From the NCBI GenBank assembly GCA_910586445.1, contig CAJUHV010000040.1, positions 1 to 33,665 on the forward strand: DNA of 33,665 bases, read 5' to 3'. Both the position numbers and the translations under genes were made by a program. The notes under the pieces were generated by a model. It saw only the letters and a list, made by a program, of their open reading frames with translations, was not told the DNA's origin and did no database searches. Below, piece by piece: positions 16,380 through 25,164 of this stretch. The first letter of the stretch is position 1, and every line of letters begins with the position of its first letter. This DNA comes from an uncultured Eubacterium sp. (GTDB lineage Bacteria > Bacillota > Clostridia > Lachnospirales > Lachnospiraceae).

Positions 16380-17150
16380 ATGGAGCATGGAGATTTTACT
16401 GAACTGGCAAAATATTATAATAACAGGCCGGGTTATTCAAAGGTGGTGCTAGAATGCCTGAAGGACCATATATGCTGCAGCATCGGGGAAATGAAGGCAG
16501 CAGATGTGGGAGCCGGGACCGGGAAACTGACAGAGGGGCTGGCGGCAGCAGGGCTTGGCGGTTATGCAGTGGAGCCGAATGATGCTATGCGGGCAGAAGC
16601 GCAGAAGGCATGCGCATGCAGCGGATTCCAATGGCTGAAGGGAACGGCCGAAAATACAGGCCTCAAGGATAACTGTGTCGGATGGGCATTAATGGGATCG
16701 TCCTTTCACTGGACAGACAGCAGGCAGGCCATGAAGGAATTTCACAGGATTTTGGTTCCGGGAGGTTTTTTTACTGCAATCTGGAATCCAAGGGATCTTG
16801 AGTGCAGCACGCTGCACAGAAAGATTGAAGACGTTGTATATTCTGAGATTCCAGATATGAAGAGGGTTTCTTCTGGAAAGGCAGTCACAATGGCGGAAAT
16901 GAAGGAAAAGCTGCTTGAAGGCGGATATTTTAAGGACATTCTCTTTATGGAAGCTCCGCATACAGAGCGGATGACAAAAGAAAGATATATGAATGTGTGG
17001 AAGTCTGTGAATGATATCCAGGTACAGGCAGGTGCAGACGGCTTTCGCAGGATACTTGAAAAGATCGAAAAGATTATTCAGGATATGGATGAAATTGAGG
17101 TTCCGTACCTTTCTAGATCATGGACAGTAAGGAGCTGTAAACAGCCTTAA
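16380..17150 (+). CDS. SAM methyltransferase, possible phosphoramidate O-methyltransferase
   Basis: 256 residues, class I methyltransferase (methyltransferase type 11 style). ADVGAGTGKL at about residue 42 is SAM motif I, AVEPNDAM is motif II, and SFHWTD plus RILVPGGFFTAIWN follow. The N-terminus ELAKYYNNRPGYS is typical of the subfamily. C. jejuni has methyltransferase genes next to Cj1418 (Cj1419, Cj1420). Its position between the glutamine kinase and hydrolase genes makes O-methylation of the phosphoramidate the best guess, but the sequence does not show the acceptor. The start has AAAAGGAG nine bases upstream. Confidence 0.75.
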   Translation: MEHGDFTELAKYYNNRPGYSKVVLECLKDHICCSIGEMKAADVGAGTGKLTEGLAAAGLGGYAVEPNDAMRAEAQKACACSGFQWLKGTAENTGLKDNCVGWALMGSSFHWTDSRQAMKEFHRILVPGGFFTAIWNPRDLECSTLHRKIEDVVYSEIPDMKRVSSGKAVTMAEMKEKLLEGGYFKDILFMEAPHTERMTKERYMNVWKSVNDIQVQAGADGFRRILEKIEKIIQDMDEIEVPYLSRSWTVRSCKQP

Positions 17151-17196
17151 TTCTTTTTAGGGATACAGTCGGCTTTTGCGCGTGAGGAGGCGGACA

Positions 17197-17799
17197 ATGG
17201 ATTATCGGATCGTATTGTATACACAGCGGGTCGATGTTGTGGAAAGCTACGGGGAGCGACGTGACTGTGCAGACCAGAATATACCGCGTTTTTTAAGTGC
17301 CTGCGGCTACCTCCCTGTGCCCGTGCCGAATATAAGGGACACCGTAGTGGAGATGGTGCGGCAGTTAGGGCCGGCGGGAATCGTGCTGACAGGCGGCAAC
17401 AGCTTGGTGAAATATGGCGGCGACGCGCCGGAGCGGGATGAAATGGAAAAAAGCATACTGGAGCTGGCAGCTGCCCGGAATATCCCTGTGTTTGGATTCT
17501 GCAGGGGGATGCAGGTGGTACTTGATTTTTTTGGGTGCAGTTTAAAAGACGTACAGGGCCATGTGGCAGTGCGTCACAGTGTCCGTGGACAGATGGGCGG
17601 GGCGATAGTGAACAGCTACCACAGGCAGGCATGCTTTCATGTAAAAGAACCGCTGTATGTACTGGCAGAGGCAGAGGACGGGGCTGCAGAAGCGGTCGGC
17701 TGCAGACAGGCACGCATTTTTGCATGCATGTGGCACCCGGAGAGGGAAAGCCCGTTTGCGGAACCAGACATGCAGCGGGTGCGCAGGTTATTTGGATAA
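17197..17799 (+). CDS. Gamma-glutamyl-CDP-amidate hydrolase-like (Cj1417-type)
   Basis: 200 residues of the class I glutamine amidotransferase/peptidase C26 fold. The triad is visible: Cys102 in FGFCRGMQ, His180 and Glu182 in MWHPERE. IVLTGGNSL is the usual family loop. In C. jejuni the equivalent enzyme releases glutamate from CDP-L-glutamine and leaves cytidine diphosphoramidate. Placement between the Cj1418- and Cj1416-like genes supports that role over general gamma-glutamyl-GABA hydrolysis. ATG 17197 has GAGGAGG six bases upstream. The next gene starts 17 bases after the stop. Confidence 0.82.
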   Translation: MDYRIVLYTQRVDVVESYGERRDCADQNIPRFLSACGYLPVPVPNIRDTVVEMVRQLGPAGIVLTGGNSLVKYGGDAPERDEMEKSILELAAARNIPVFGFCRGMQVVLDFFGCSLKDVQGHVAVRHSVRGQMGGAIVNSYHRQACFHVKEPLYVLAEAEDGAAEAVGCRQARIFACMWHPERESPFAEPDMQRVRRLFG

Positions 17800-17816
17800 G
17801 GAAAAGGAGCAGGAAA

Positions 17817-18593
17817 ATGAAGGTGATCATATTAGCGGCCGGACAGGGAACAAGGCTAAGACCGCTTACGGACGACAGACCCAAATGTATGGTTGAGGTA
17901 GGGGGAAAAAGTATTATCGACCGGCAGCTGGATGCCCTGTACCAGTGTGGGGTCAGAGAAGAGGACGTTGTAATAGTAGGCGGGTATAAGGCTGGGGTAT
18001 TGAAGGAAAGGCTCAGCGGCACAGGAATACAGTTTGTAGATAACATAGATTATAAAAATACAAATATGGTTTATTCGCTGATGTGTGCAGCAGACATTCT
18101 GGAGGCAGAGAATGACATTGCCATATCATATGGTGATATTTTTTTCGATAAGGAGGTTTTCCAGAAGCTGCAGGCTGCAGCAAATGAAATTTCAGTAGTA
18201 GTAGATGACGGCTGGCACGGGTACTGGTCAAAAAGATGTGAAAATCCACTGGATGATGCAGAAACGCTGGTCTGCGGGGAAGATGGGTGCCTCATTGAAA
18301 TCGGCCAGAAAACAGATGACCCTGCAAGGGTACAGGCACAGTATATCGGCCTGATGCGGTTCAAAGGCAGGGGGATTAAGGACCTGCTGGGGCTGGCAGC
18401 TGATGCTGCTGGGAAAAGCAGCAGAGGAGAACAGCTGTGGAGGACTAGCAGGAGTTATGAGGAAATGTATATGACAGACCTCCTGCAGGGACTGGCGGAT
18501 GAAGGAAAAAAGCTGCACGCAGTGCACATTCAAAGAGGATGGTTTGAGGTTGACAGTTTTGACGACTTAAAGCTTGCGGAGTCTGAATTATGA
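17817..18593 (+). CDS. CTP:phosphoglutamine cytidylyltransferase-like (Cj1416-type)
   Basis: 258 residues of the nucleotidyltransferase family. MKVIILAAGQGTRLRPLTDD is the NTP-binding loop, RPKCMVEV holds the conserved Lys, and ISYGDIFF is a metal-binding Asp motif. RGWFEVDSFDDLKLAE closes the domain in the way of LicC/Cj1416 enzymes. Expected reaction: CTP plus L-glutamine phosphate to CDP-L-glutamine plus PPi. AAAAGGAG lies upstream of the ATG. Its stop overlaps the next start as ATGA, so it is translationally coupled to the kinase. It is paralogous to the gene at 2157, but context assigns this copy to the phosphoramidate route. Confidence 0.84.
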   Translation: MKVIILAAGQGTRLRPLTDDRPKCMVEVGGKSIIDRQLDALYQCGVREEDVVIVGGYKAGVLKERLSGTGIQFVDNIDYKNTNMVYSLMCAADILEAENDIAISYGDIFFDKEVFQKLQAAANEISVVVDDGWHGYWSKRCENPLDDAETLVCGEDGCLIEIGQKTDDPARVQAQYIGLMRFKGRGIKDLLGLAADAAGKSSRGEQLWRTSRSYEEMYMTDLLQGLADEGKKLHAVHIQRGWFEVDSFDDLKLAESEL

Positions 18594-19087
18594 GCATGGT
18601 ATATTGGATTACGGGTCTTTCCGGGGCGGGGAAGACGACGATCGGGAAAATTTTTTATGAAAAGCTGAAAGAGAATAATCCGAATACGGTATTTCTTGAC
18701 GGGGACATTTTAAGGGAGGTATTCGGCGGCGATCTGGGATATACGGAGGAAGAGCGCAGAAAATGCGGGATGCGCTATTCTAGGCTGTGTGCAATGTTGG
18801 AAGGACAGGGGATGAATGTAGTCTGCTGTACGATATCCATGTATGACAGCGTATGGGAATGGAACCGCAAGAATATTAAAAATTATAAGGAAATCTATAT
18901 CAAGGTATCATTGGACGTGCTGTATTCCAGAAATCAGAAAGGCCTTTACAGCGGGAACGGCGGGAAAAAGGTGGCAGGCATACAGGTAAATGTAGAAGAA
19001 CCGGGGAATCCGGACTTAGTACTTTATAATGACGGGGACAAGACGCCGCAGGAGCAGGCAGATGAGATTTTAAGGCTGTTTTGTTGA
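18590..19087 (+). CDS. Cytidine diphosphoramidate kinase-like (Cj1415-type, APS kinase fold)
   Basis: 165 residues of the adenylylsulfate kinase family. GLSGAGKTT (residues 9-17) is the Walker A motif and FLDGDILREVF is the substrate-side DGD motif. No sulfurylase or other sulfate-activation gene is nearby, and the gene overlaps the Cj1416-like gene by four bases (ATGA), so a role in sulfate assimilation is unlikely. In C. jejuni, Cj1415 phosphorylates the 3' hydroxyl of cytidine diphosphoramidate. It is about 20-30 residues shorter than typical APS kinases. Base composition drops sharply after it. Confidence 0.84.
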   Translation: MSMVYWITGLSGAGKTTIGKIFYEKLKENNPNTVFLDGDILREVFGGDLGYTEEERRKCGMRYSRLCAMLEGQGMNVVCCTISMYDSVWEWNRKNIKNYKEIYIKVSLDVLYSRNQKGLYSGNGGKKVAGIQVNVEEPGNPDLVLYNDGDKTPQEQADEILRLFC

Positions 19088-19154
19088 ATAGCCAAAAAAG
19101 CGGAGGTAAGAGTAGAGTTTAGCCGATTATGGAACTTTGAAAAAGGAATTGTAT

Positions 19155-20300
19155 ATGGAATTTCGAGATTTAAAAAGACAGTATCAATTTTGTAAGCATG
19201 ATATAGACCAAAAAATATATGAGGTGATTGAACAGGCTGATTTTATTCAAGGAAAGCAGGTCTCTGAGCTCGAAGGGCAGCTTGCAGGCTATGCTGAAAC
19301 GAAATATTGTGTGACCTGTGCGAATGGAACAGATGCCCTGCAGCTTGCTTTGATGACATGGGATATTGGAGAAGGAGATGCCGTATTTGTGCCGGATTTC
19401 ACTTTTTTTTCTAGTGGTGAAGTTGTGTCGGCTGTAAATGCAGTTCCTATCTTTGTTGATATTGAATCAGATACATATAATATGGATTGTAATTCCTTGG
19501 AATTTATGATCCAAAAGGTTGTTCGTGAAGGTAAATTGCAGCCAAAAGCAATTGTCGCTGTTGATTTATTTGGACAGCCTGCAGATTATGTCAAAATAAA
19601 AAAAATAGCAGAAAAATATCATATGTATCTTCTTGAGGATTCAGCACAGGGATTTGGTGGAAGAATAGGAGAAAAAAAGGCATGCTCTTTTGGAGATATT
19701 TCTACAACTAGTTTTTTCCCGGCAAAGCCGCTTGGATGTTATGGCGACGGCGGTGCAATTTTCACAAATAATGATGATTGGGCAAAGTTGATTAAATCTT
19801 ACAGTGTGCATGGCAAGGGCAGTTCCAAATATGATAATGTCAGAATTGGCATGAATTCTAGGCTTGATACATTGCAGGCAGCAATCTTATTGGCGAAAAT
19901 GCCTGTATTTAAAAAAAGGGAACTGGAATGGATGCAGGATATTGCTGCAGAATATACATTGCAATTAAAAAATGCTGTTATAACACCTTATGTAAAAGAA
20001 GGTTTTTTTTCAAGTTGGGCACAGTATACGATTCAGCTTCCTAATAAAGCTGTAAGAGATGGATTGCAGGTATATTTAAAAGAACAGGGCATACCAAGTA
20101 TGGTCTATTATCAAGTACCAATGCATAAGCAATCAGCATTCACAGGAATTGCATATGATGATTGCGATTATCCGGTTGCAAAGAAACTTTCAGAGTGTGT
20201 GTTATCTTTGCCATTTCACCCATATATGAGTGAAGGTGAGATTGCATTAGTCGCTGATACGATAAAATTATATATTGCTGGGATAGAAAATGGTGCATAG
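19155..20300 (+). CDS. wbpE: WbpE-like PLP aminotransferase (DegT/DnrJ/EryC1/StrS)
   Basis: 381 residues of the sugar aminotransferase family. MEFRDLKRQYQFCKHDID is the usual WbpE/WlbC opening, CANGTDALQLAL and VPDFTFFSSGE line the PLP pocket, LLEDSAQGFGG carries the PLP-binding Asp, and Lys191 in FFPAKPLGCYGDGG should form the Schiff base. In the Wbp pathway it converts the 3-keto UDP-GlcNAcA made by WbpB into the 3-amino sugar, using glutamate. It lies about 8.5 kb from the wbpA-B-D genes, behind the phosphoramidate cassette. ATG 19155 is chosen for AAGGA seven bases upstream; a TTG six codons earlier is weaker. Confidence 0.83.
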   Translation: MEFRDLKRQYQFCKHDIDQKIYEVIEQADFIQGKQVSELEGQLAGYAETKYCVTCANGTDALQLALMTWDIGEGDAVFVPDFTFFSSGEVVSAVNAVPIFVDIESDTYNMDCNSLEFMIQKVVREGKLQPKAIVAVDLFGQPADYVKIKKIAEKYHMYLLEDSAQGFGGRIGEKKACSFGDISTTSFFPAKPLGCYGDGGAIFTNNDDWAKLIKSYSVHGKGSSKYDNVRIGMNSRLDTLQAAILLAKMPVFKKRELEWMQDIAAEYTLQLKNAVITPYVKEGFFSSWAQYTIQLPNKAVRDGLQVYLKEQGIPSMVYYQVPMHKQSAFTGIAYDDCDYPVAKKLSECVLSLPFHPYMSEGEIALVADTIKLYIAGIENGA

Positions 20301-20346
20301 TGTGAAGTTAGTAGATTAGGTCGTCAAAGATGATAGAGGGGGGTAT

Positions 20347-21387
20347 ATGAAAAACTATTGGGATAAATTCGAATATAGCAAATTAAAACTACTTTTGAAC
20401 AATGATAAAGTGAAATCTATCTTAGATGTGCGTAATGGCATCAAAAAGATGGATGAATATTTTCCAATCAGTGTGGAATTGCATTTAACAGATTCTTGTA
20501 ATCTGAAATGCGAATGGTGTACAGATAAAGAATTACGGCAAAATGGTGCAACATTAGATCTGCAGGTTATTAAGAGGTTGTTTCGAGAGTTTTGGCGACA
20601 CGGAACAGGTGTAACATTAGAAGGGGGCGGGGAACCAACATTGCATCCCAAATTTCATCAGATTGCAGAGAACGGCCAAAGTAATAACTTAGATTTGGGA
20701 CTTATTACAAATGGTACAGTTGATATTTCAGACTCAATTCATATGCTGCGTTGGGCAAGAATTTCGTTGGATTCTAGCACAAAGGAAGAATATTTGAGAG
20801 AAAAAGGTGTTGATTGTTTTGAACGTGTTCTTGAAAATCTCGAAAAAATGTCTAAAGTTCGAAATTCAGATCAAACTTTTCTTGGAGTGGGATATGTCCT
20901 TACCACTAGAAATCAAAGTAAACTAATTGATTTGATCAGTTATTTGGATAACATTGGTGTTGACTATATTTATTTAAGACCAGTTGAAGAGGCAGCTGGT
21001 ATTACACCATCACTGGAAAGCTTACTTGACTTGAGAAAAAAACTTGCAGAACTGACATCTGAAACACGAATAAAGTATATGTTATCGATATCTGACAGAA
21101 TTGTGGACAAAAATGCAGGACTTCCGTGTTTTGCGCATTCTTTAACGTCGGTGATTCATGCTAATGGAGACGTTGCGCTGTGTGAAAAGCGCAGAGAAGA
21201 TGAAATTATATTAGGTAATATTTGTGAAAGTTCTTTTGAAGATATCTGGGTATCTCCTTACCATGAACAGGTCAGTCAGAAACTGCTTGGTGCTGAATGT
21301 CAGAATGGATGCAGTGCGTGCAGGGTAACAGGATTTAATATGATGTTAGATCAGCTGGAAAATGTACATACGAAGAGATTTATTTAG
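20347..21387 (+). CDS. Radical SAM/SPASM-type protein
   Basis: 346 residues. Cys51, Cys55 and Cys58 form the CxxxCxxC cluster site (DSCNLKCEWC), followed by a GGGEPTLHP loop typical of the radical SAM barrel. A C-terminal SPASM-like region has CFAHSLTSVIHANGDVALC, LGNICESSFEDIW and CQNGCSAC, so a second iron-sulfur cluster is likely. The reaction is not predictable. Radical SAM/SPASM enzymes modify peptides, sugars or cofactors. Its place between two aminotransferases suggests a modification of a sugar or an amino-acid-like substituent. AGAGGGGGG precedes the ATG. No precursor peptide gene was seen next to it. Confidence 0.82.
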   Translation: MKNYWDKFEYSKLKLLLNNDKVKSILDVRNGIKKMDEYFPISVELHLTDSCNLKCEWCTDKELRQNGATLDLQVIKRLFREFWRHGTGVTLEGGGEPTLHPKFHQIAENGQSNNLDLGLITNGTVDISDSIHMLRWARISLDSSTKEEYLREKGVDCFERVLENLEKMSKVRNSDQTFLGVGYVLTTRNQSKLIDLISYLDNIGVDYIYLRPVEEAAGITPSLESLLDLRKKLAELTSETRIKYMLSISDRIVDKNAGLPCFAHSLTSVIHANGDVALCEKRREDEIILGNICESSFEDIWVSPYHEQVSQKLLGAECQNGCSACRVTGFNMMLDQLENVHTKRFI

Positions 21388-21403
21388 CAGGGGGAATGGA
21401 AAA

Positions 21404-22444
21404 ATGGTACTGCCGTTTGAGAAAGAATATCGTGAGAGTTATTATCAGTTGCTAGATGAGGTGTTTGCATCAAACCTTTGGTCGGACGGGAAAATGACAA
21501 AAACTTTTGAAGAAAAATTTGAGGAGTTTACGGGACTGTATTCCTGTGCTGTGACAAGTGGCGGAGCAGGGCTGTTGTCAATATTGGAGTATATGGATGT
21601 CAGGGGAAAAGAAGTGATTGTTCCGGCGAATACTTTTTGGGCGACGGCACAAGCAGCGAAAAAAGCTGGAGCAAAGGTGGTATATGTAGACTGCAACAAA
21701 GAAGATCTTTGTATGAGTTATCAGGATATGGTAAATAAAATTACCTCGGATACGAAAGCGGTTATAGTGGTACATATTGGCGGGCATATTGCATTTGAAA
21801 TAGAAAAAATAGTACGTTTTTGTGAGGAACATAAGATTGCGCTGATTGAGGATTGTGCTCATGCACATGGGGCGAAGTGGAACGGAAAGTCCGCAGGGAG
21901 TTATGGTGTGGCGGGTAGCTATAGTTTTTATGCAACAAAGACTATGCCGCTTGGGGAAGGCGGAATGATTGTCAGCAGGGACAAGTATCTTATTACATGT
22001 ATGAAGAAATTTCGCAATTATGGCAAAGAAGTTATTGACGGGAAAATTGTCACTTATCCTATGAAAGAGGGATTTAATTATAGAATGAATGAGTTTACAG
22101 CGGCACTGGGAATTGTACAGATGGAGCATCTGCCAGTTATCTTGGAATGGAAGAGGAAGCTTGCTCAGAAATATGATGGAATCTTTCATAATCGTGTGTA
22201 TCTACCAGAGGGAATGCAGTCAGGATACTATAAATACATTGTATTTGATCAGGAGCTGTATGAGGAGACCGGGAAAGTGTTTAATAGTACGGATTTTGGA
22301 AATGAAATAGAAGGAACAAAACTAGAACTGCCAAACAGCTACTGGGTGGCACAGCATCATAAGTGTGCTCCGATTTATTATGGATGGGAAAAAGCTGAGC
22401 TGCCGCCGGAGAAAATTAGGGATATTCTTATAGGAGAAAGGTAA
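21404..22444 (+). CDS. Second DegT-family PLP aminotransferase
   Basis: 346 residues of the DegT/DnrJ/EryC1/StrS family but clearly different from the WbpE-like gene. VPANTFWATAQAAKKAGA, LIEDCAHAHGA (PLP Asp) and Lys179 in YATKTMPLGEGG are present, so it should be active. Family members aminate keto-sugars. A substrate for this one, and a matching dehydratase, is not visible in the window. The start is set at ATG 21404, 16 bases after the previous stop, with AGGGGG upstream; an in-frame ATG at 21362 lies inside the radical SAM gene and has no binding site. It could feed the formyltransferase at 13155. Confidence 0.8.
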   Translation: MVLPFEKEYRESYYQLLDEVFASNLWSDGKMTKTFEEKFEEFTGLYSCAVTSGGAGLLSILEYMDVRGKEVIVPANTFWATAQAAKKAGAKVVYVDCNKEDLCMSYQDMVNKITSDTKAVIVVHIGGHIAFEIEKIVRFCEEHKIALIEDCAHAHGAKWNGKSAGSYGVAGSYSFYATKTMPLGEGGMIVSRDKYLITCMKKFRNYGKEVIDGKIVTYPMKEGFNYRMNEFTAALGIVQMEHLPVILEWKRKLAQKYDGIFHNRVYLPEGMQSGYYKYIVFDQELYEETGKVFNSTDFGNEIEGTKLELPNSYWVAQHHKCAPIYYGWEKAELPPEKIRDILIGER

Positions 22445-22449
22445 AGGGG

Positions 22450-23112
22450 ATGGAAGAAGTACGATATTATAAAACGGTGTACAGTAAATTTTGGAAAACA
22501 CAAACAAAAAACTACGGGTATACGGCGTACGAACAAAATCTTGTCAGGCTGATTGGGCGTTCATTACCAAAGTGTATTTTTGAAGTAGGAATTGGTACGG
22601 GATGGCCGATAGGAGCTGCGTTGAAAGAAAGAGGCATCAAAGTTGACGGGTGCGACATTGCTGAGGATTCAGTTGCTTTAGCTCAAAAAGAGCTTGAAAA
22701 TATAGAGGGTATTTGGGTAGGGGATGTGTTGGATTATAAAGGGAATCAAGAAGCTTATGATGTGGTTTATTGTGTAAGGGCAAGTTGGTATATCCCTGAT
22801 TTTTATAAGACAATCAGGAAAATGGTTTCCATGACAAAATCAGATGGATACATTGTTTTTGATGTTATGGATCGATACAGTCCTCTTTGCCTAAAGATGC
22901 AAAGAAATGCATTAAAGGATAAATATTTCAGATTTTTGGGCGTTAACGTAGAGGAGAGGTATGGACAGCACTTCATATGTCTTTGGAGAATGAAGAAATT
23001 TCTGAAAAAGAACGGGCTGTCATATCAGTATTGGAGTGAACGGGAAATTACGCATAGCAGAGATATGAAGAATGCTCCTAAAGTTGTATTTTGCTGCAGG
23101 AAGGAGTGGTAA
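22450..23112 (+). CDS. Class I SAM-dependent methyltransferase
   Basis: 220 residues. FEVGIGTGWPIGAALKERG is SAM motif I at about residue 41, VDGCDIAEDSVALAQ is motif II, and YDVVYCVRASWYIPDF follows as motif IV. The acceptor is unknown. It starts five bases after the preceding aminotransferase stop and is followed by another gene after three bases, so it belongs to a tight translational block (20347-23598). It might methylate the amino sugar or a substituent made by the radical SAM protein; this is only context. Confidence 0.78.
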   Translation: MEEVRYYKTVYSKFWKTQTKNYGYTAYEQNLVRLIGRSLPKCIFEVGIGTGWPIGAALKERGIKVDGCDIAEDSVALAQKELENIEGIWVGDVLDYKGNQEAYDVVYCVRASWYIPDFYKTIRKMVSMTKSDGYIVFDVMDRYSPLCLKMQRNALKDKYFRFLGVNVEERYGQHFICLWRMKKFLKKNGLSYQYWSEREITHSRDMKNAPKVVFCCRKEW

Positions 23113-23115
23113 AGG

Positions 23116-23598
23116 ATGAAAATCAGAGGTAAACAATTTCTAATTGGAGCAGTATCGTTTGCATCAGGATTTTTTCTTGGAGGCAAGGCACTAGTAAGAA
23201 TGATCAATGATTATAAGATGCGAATGGAGCGTAATTTGTCAAATATGCAGCTGTTTCATGACTGGTTGGAATTTTTGTATTCGGGAGGCAGCATTGAACA
23301 GTATTTTCATAAGCACGGATATAAAAAAATCCTGATTTATGGGAACGGCTATATCGGACAGCGACTGTTTCATGCTTTGGAGCAGACGGATATTGACGTG
23401 GTGGCAGTTATGGATCAAATTAATTCGTCTGATTCTGACGCAGAAGGGATATTAATCGGGGTAGACAGTGAGATGCCTGATATTGATTGTGCGGTGATTA
23501 CACCGATGTTTTACTATGATCAAATCTTCCATACACTGCAAACGAAAACACAATGTCCAATCATTGCAGTTGATATGTTATGGAAAAATGAGCCATGA
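23116..23598 (+). CDS. Membrane-anchored stand-alone Rossmann-like domain protein
   Basis: 160 residues. An N-terminal hydrophobic segment (FLIGAVSFASGFFLGG, about residues 8-23) could be a membrane anchor. From about residue 65 it has the small Rossmann-like domain shared by five proteins here: KKILIYGNGYIGQRL, then VVAVMDQ and CAVITPMFYYDQI. The function is unknown. It is next to a glycosyltransferase that carries the same domain at its own N-terminus, so it may be a binding partner or regulator. Its stop codon overlaps an ATG as ATGA. It is the only likely membrane protein in the 28-kb glycan locus. Confidence 0.65.
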   Translation: MKIRGKQFLIGAVSFASGFFLGGKALVRMINDYKMRMERNLSNMQLFHDWLEFLYSGGSIEQYFHKHGYKKILIYGNGYIGQRLFHALEQTDIDVVAVMDQINSSDSDAEGILIGVDSEMPDIDCAVITPMFYYDQIFHTLQTKTQCPIIAVDMLWKNEP

Positions 23599-23637
23599 TG
23601 GATAAGTATATTGTAGAACGGATGGTGAATCTGAAAA

Positions 23638-25116
23638 ATGACGGATAAGAAAGAGCAGGTAGCGCTTTATGGACTGGGTGATGTGGGAAGGAGTATGGCA
23701 TCGTATCTTAGAGAACGCTACGAAATCGCATTTTGGGTTGATGCAGATGAAAGGCTGTGGGGGACAGAGTTTGAGGGAATTCCGGTTTTTTCTCCAAAAA
23801 GTATTTTAGAATTTACTGGCAGAATTATCGTAACGACTACAGATACATTTTTTGAAGAAATCTCAGAGTATCTGATCTGCTCTGGTATAAAAAAAAGCAG
23901 AATTTTCAGAGGACAGTATCGGATATTTGATCAACAGGAAGAAATTATTCCATACGAATTTGATATGTTGGAAACAGAACAGGTGGATGTGAAAGATTGT
24001 GATCTTTTAAAACGGGATGAGATGAATAATGTGCAAAAAGTAATGGTCTTTTGCGGATTTTATTCATGTTATGTAAATCAATTGGTTCGAAATTGTAAGA
24101 AAAGATTTCCTGATATTCATTTTAGTATTTTGTCAAATTCAGAAGCGTACTTTACTGAAATGAAAGATTATGCGGATCATATTTATGTTTACCATTCTTA
24201 TGCTGAACTATATGGAATTTTAAATGAATTACCGCAATACGATGTTTTTCAGATGTTATGGATTGAAAACATCTGGGTATATTTTCGAAAACTTATTCGG
24301 GAAAAATGCACGCGGATGAATTTGTGCATTGGCGGCAGTGATTTATATAGGGCGAGGGAGGCGGAATTGGTCTATAAAAAAGCTCTGATCGATATGGCTG
24401 ACAAGGTTAGTGCGGAGACGGATGAAACAATTGCTGCATTTCTAAAGGTTTATCCATCGGTGGAATCAAAGATTCGATGGGTTAATTTTGGGATTGAAAC
24501 ACTAGAATATATGAATCAGGACTGTTTTGCAAAAGTGCAGGAAAAAAAGAAAAGCATGAATATTGCAGATGGAAGAAGGGTTGTTCTGTGCGGGTACAAT
24601 GCAGGAAAGGCACATCAGCATTTAGAGATGATCCGTGCGCTTGACAGGTTAGATATATCCGTTAAGAAGGAAATTGTGTTGGTTTTTCTGATGACGTATC
24701 CCAATAATAAAGAGGATTATATAGCGCGTGTAAAACAGGAACTGGATAAATGCGGGATTGATTACCAGATTGTGACAGAATATATGAATACTCAGGAAAT
24801 GGCAGAAATAGAGATGATGTCGGATGTCCTAATTACTGTCCAAAAGACTGATCAGTTGAGTTCTACAATGTTAGAAACAATGTACGCTGGGAAAGTGATT
24901 ATTGCTGGTAGTTGGCTGCCATATGGAAATTTGAGAGAAAAGGGATTGTGTTTTTGGTCAGTGGATGCGATTGATCATCTCGCAGAGACTGTATCGGAGA
25001 TTATAGTTAATTATCCGGCGTATAGTGAACGCTGTCTGGTAAATAGAAATATTATATACACATTGTCATCATGGAATGAAGCGGCAGATAGATGGCGCAG
25101 ACTTTGGGAGGACTGA
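23638..25116 (+). CDS. Rossmann-like domain fused to GT-B glycosyltransferase
   Basis: 492 residues. Residues 1-110 are the small Rossmann-like domain (VALYGLGDVGRSMASYL, FWVDAD, IIVTTTDTFFEE). The rest looks like a GT-B glycosyltransferase: VMVFCGFYSCYVNQLVRN opens the first lobe, VVLCGYNAGKAHQHLEMI the second, and SSTMLETMYAGKVIIAGSW resembles the nucleotide-sugar site. The second lobe recalls WecF/fucosyltransferase-type enzymes, at low confidence. The ribosome binding site is weak (GGATGGTG 11 bases upstream), so translation may depend on coupling to the preceding gene. Donor and acceptor are unknown. Confidence 0.68.
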   Translation: MTDKKEQVALYGLGDVGRSMASYLRERYEIAFWVDADERLWGTEFEGIPVFSPKSILEFTGRIIVTTTDTFFEEISEYLICSGIKKSRIFRGQYRIFDQQEEIIPYEFDMLETEQVDVKDCDLLKRDEMNNVQKVMVFCGFYSCYVNQLVRNCKKRFPDIHFSILSNSEAYFTEMKDYADHIYVYHSYAELYGILNELPQYDVFQMLWIENIWVYFRKLIREKCTRMNLCIGGSDLYRAREAELVYKKALIDMADKVSAETDETIAAFLKVYPSVESKIRWVNFGIETLEYMNQDCFAKVQEKKKSMNIADGRRVVLCGYNAGKAHQHLEMIRALDRLDISVKKEIVLVFLMTYPNNKEDYIARVKQELDKCGIDYQIVTEYMNTQEMAEIEMMSDVLITVQKTDQLSSTMLETMYAGKVIIAGSWLPYGNLREKGLCFWSVDAIDHLAETVSEIIVNYPAYSERCLVNRNIIYTLSSWNEAADRWRRLWED

Positions 25117-25164
25117 AAGCTAGAGAATAGAGTATAAAGTTTTATTTTTAGGAGGACCCAGTAA

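Noticed and set aside
17147..18046. Long open frame on the minus strand (299 codons)
   Set aside because: It runs antisense to the C26 hydrolase and cytidylyltransferase genes, which have clear motifs and binding sites; it is a by-product of GC-rich codons.
18590..19087. Sulfate-assimilation APS kinase
   Set aside because: No sulfurylase, PAPS reductase or sulfotransferase gene is nearby, and it overlaps a cytidylyltransferase gene, which fits the phosphoramidate role better.
20347..21387. Ribosomal peptide (RiPP) maturation system
   Set aside because: A radical SAM/SPASM protein is present but no precursor peptide, protease or exporter gene lies next to it.
23595..23648. 17-codon ORF beginning at the ATGA overlap
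   Set aside because: Too short to judge; it overlaps the next gene start and most likely only reflects translational coupling.
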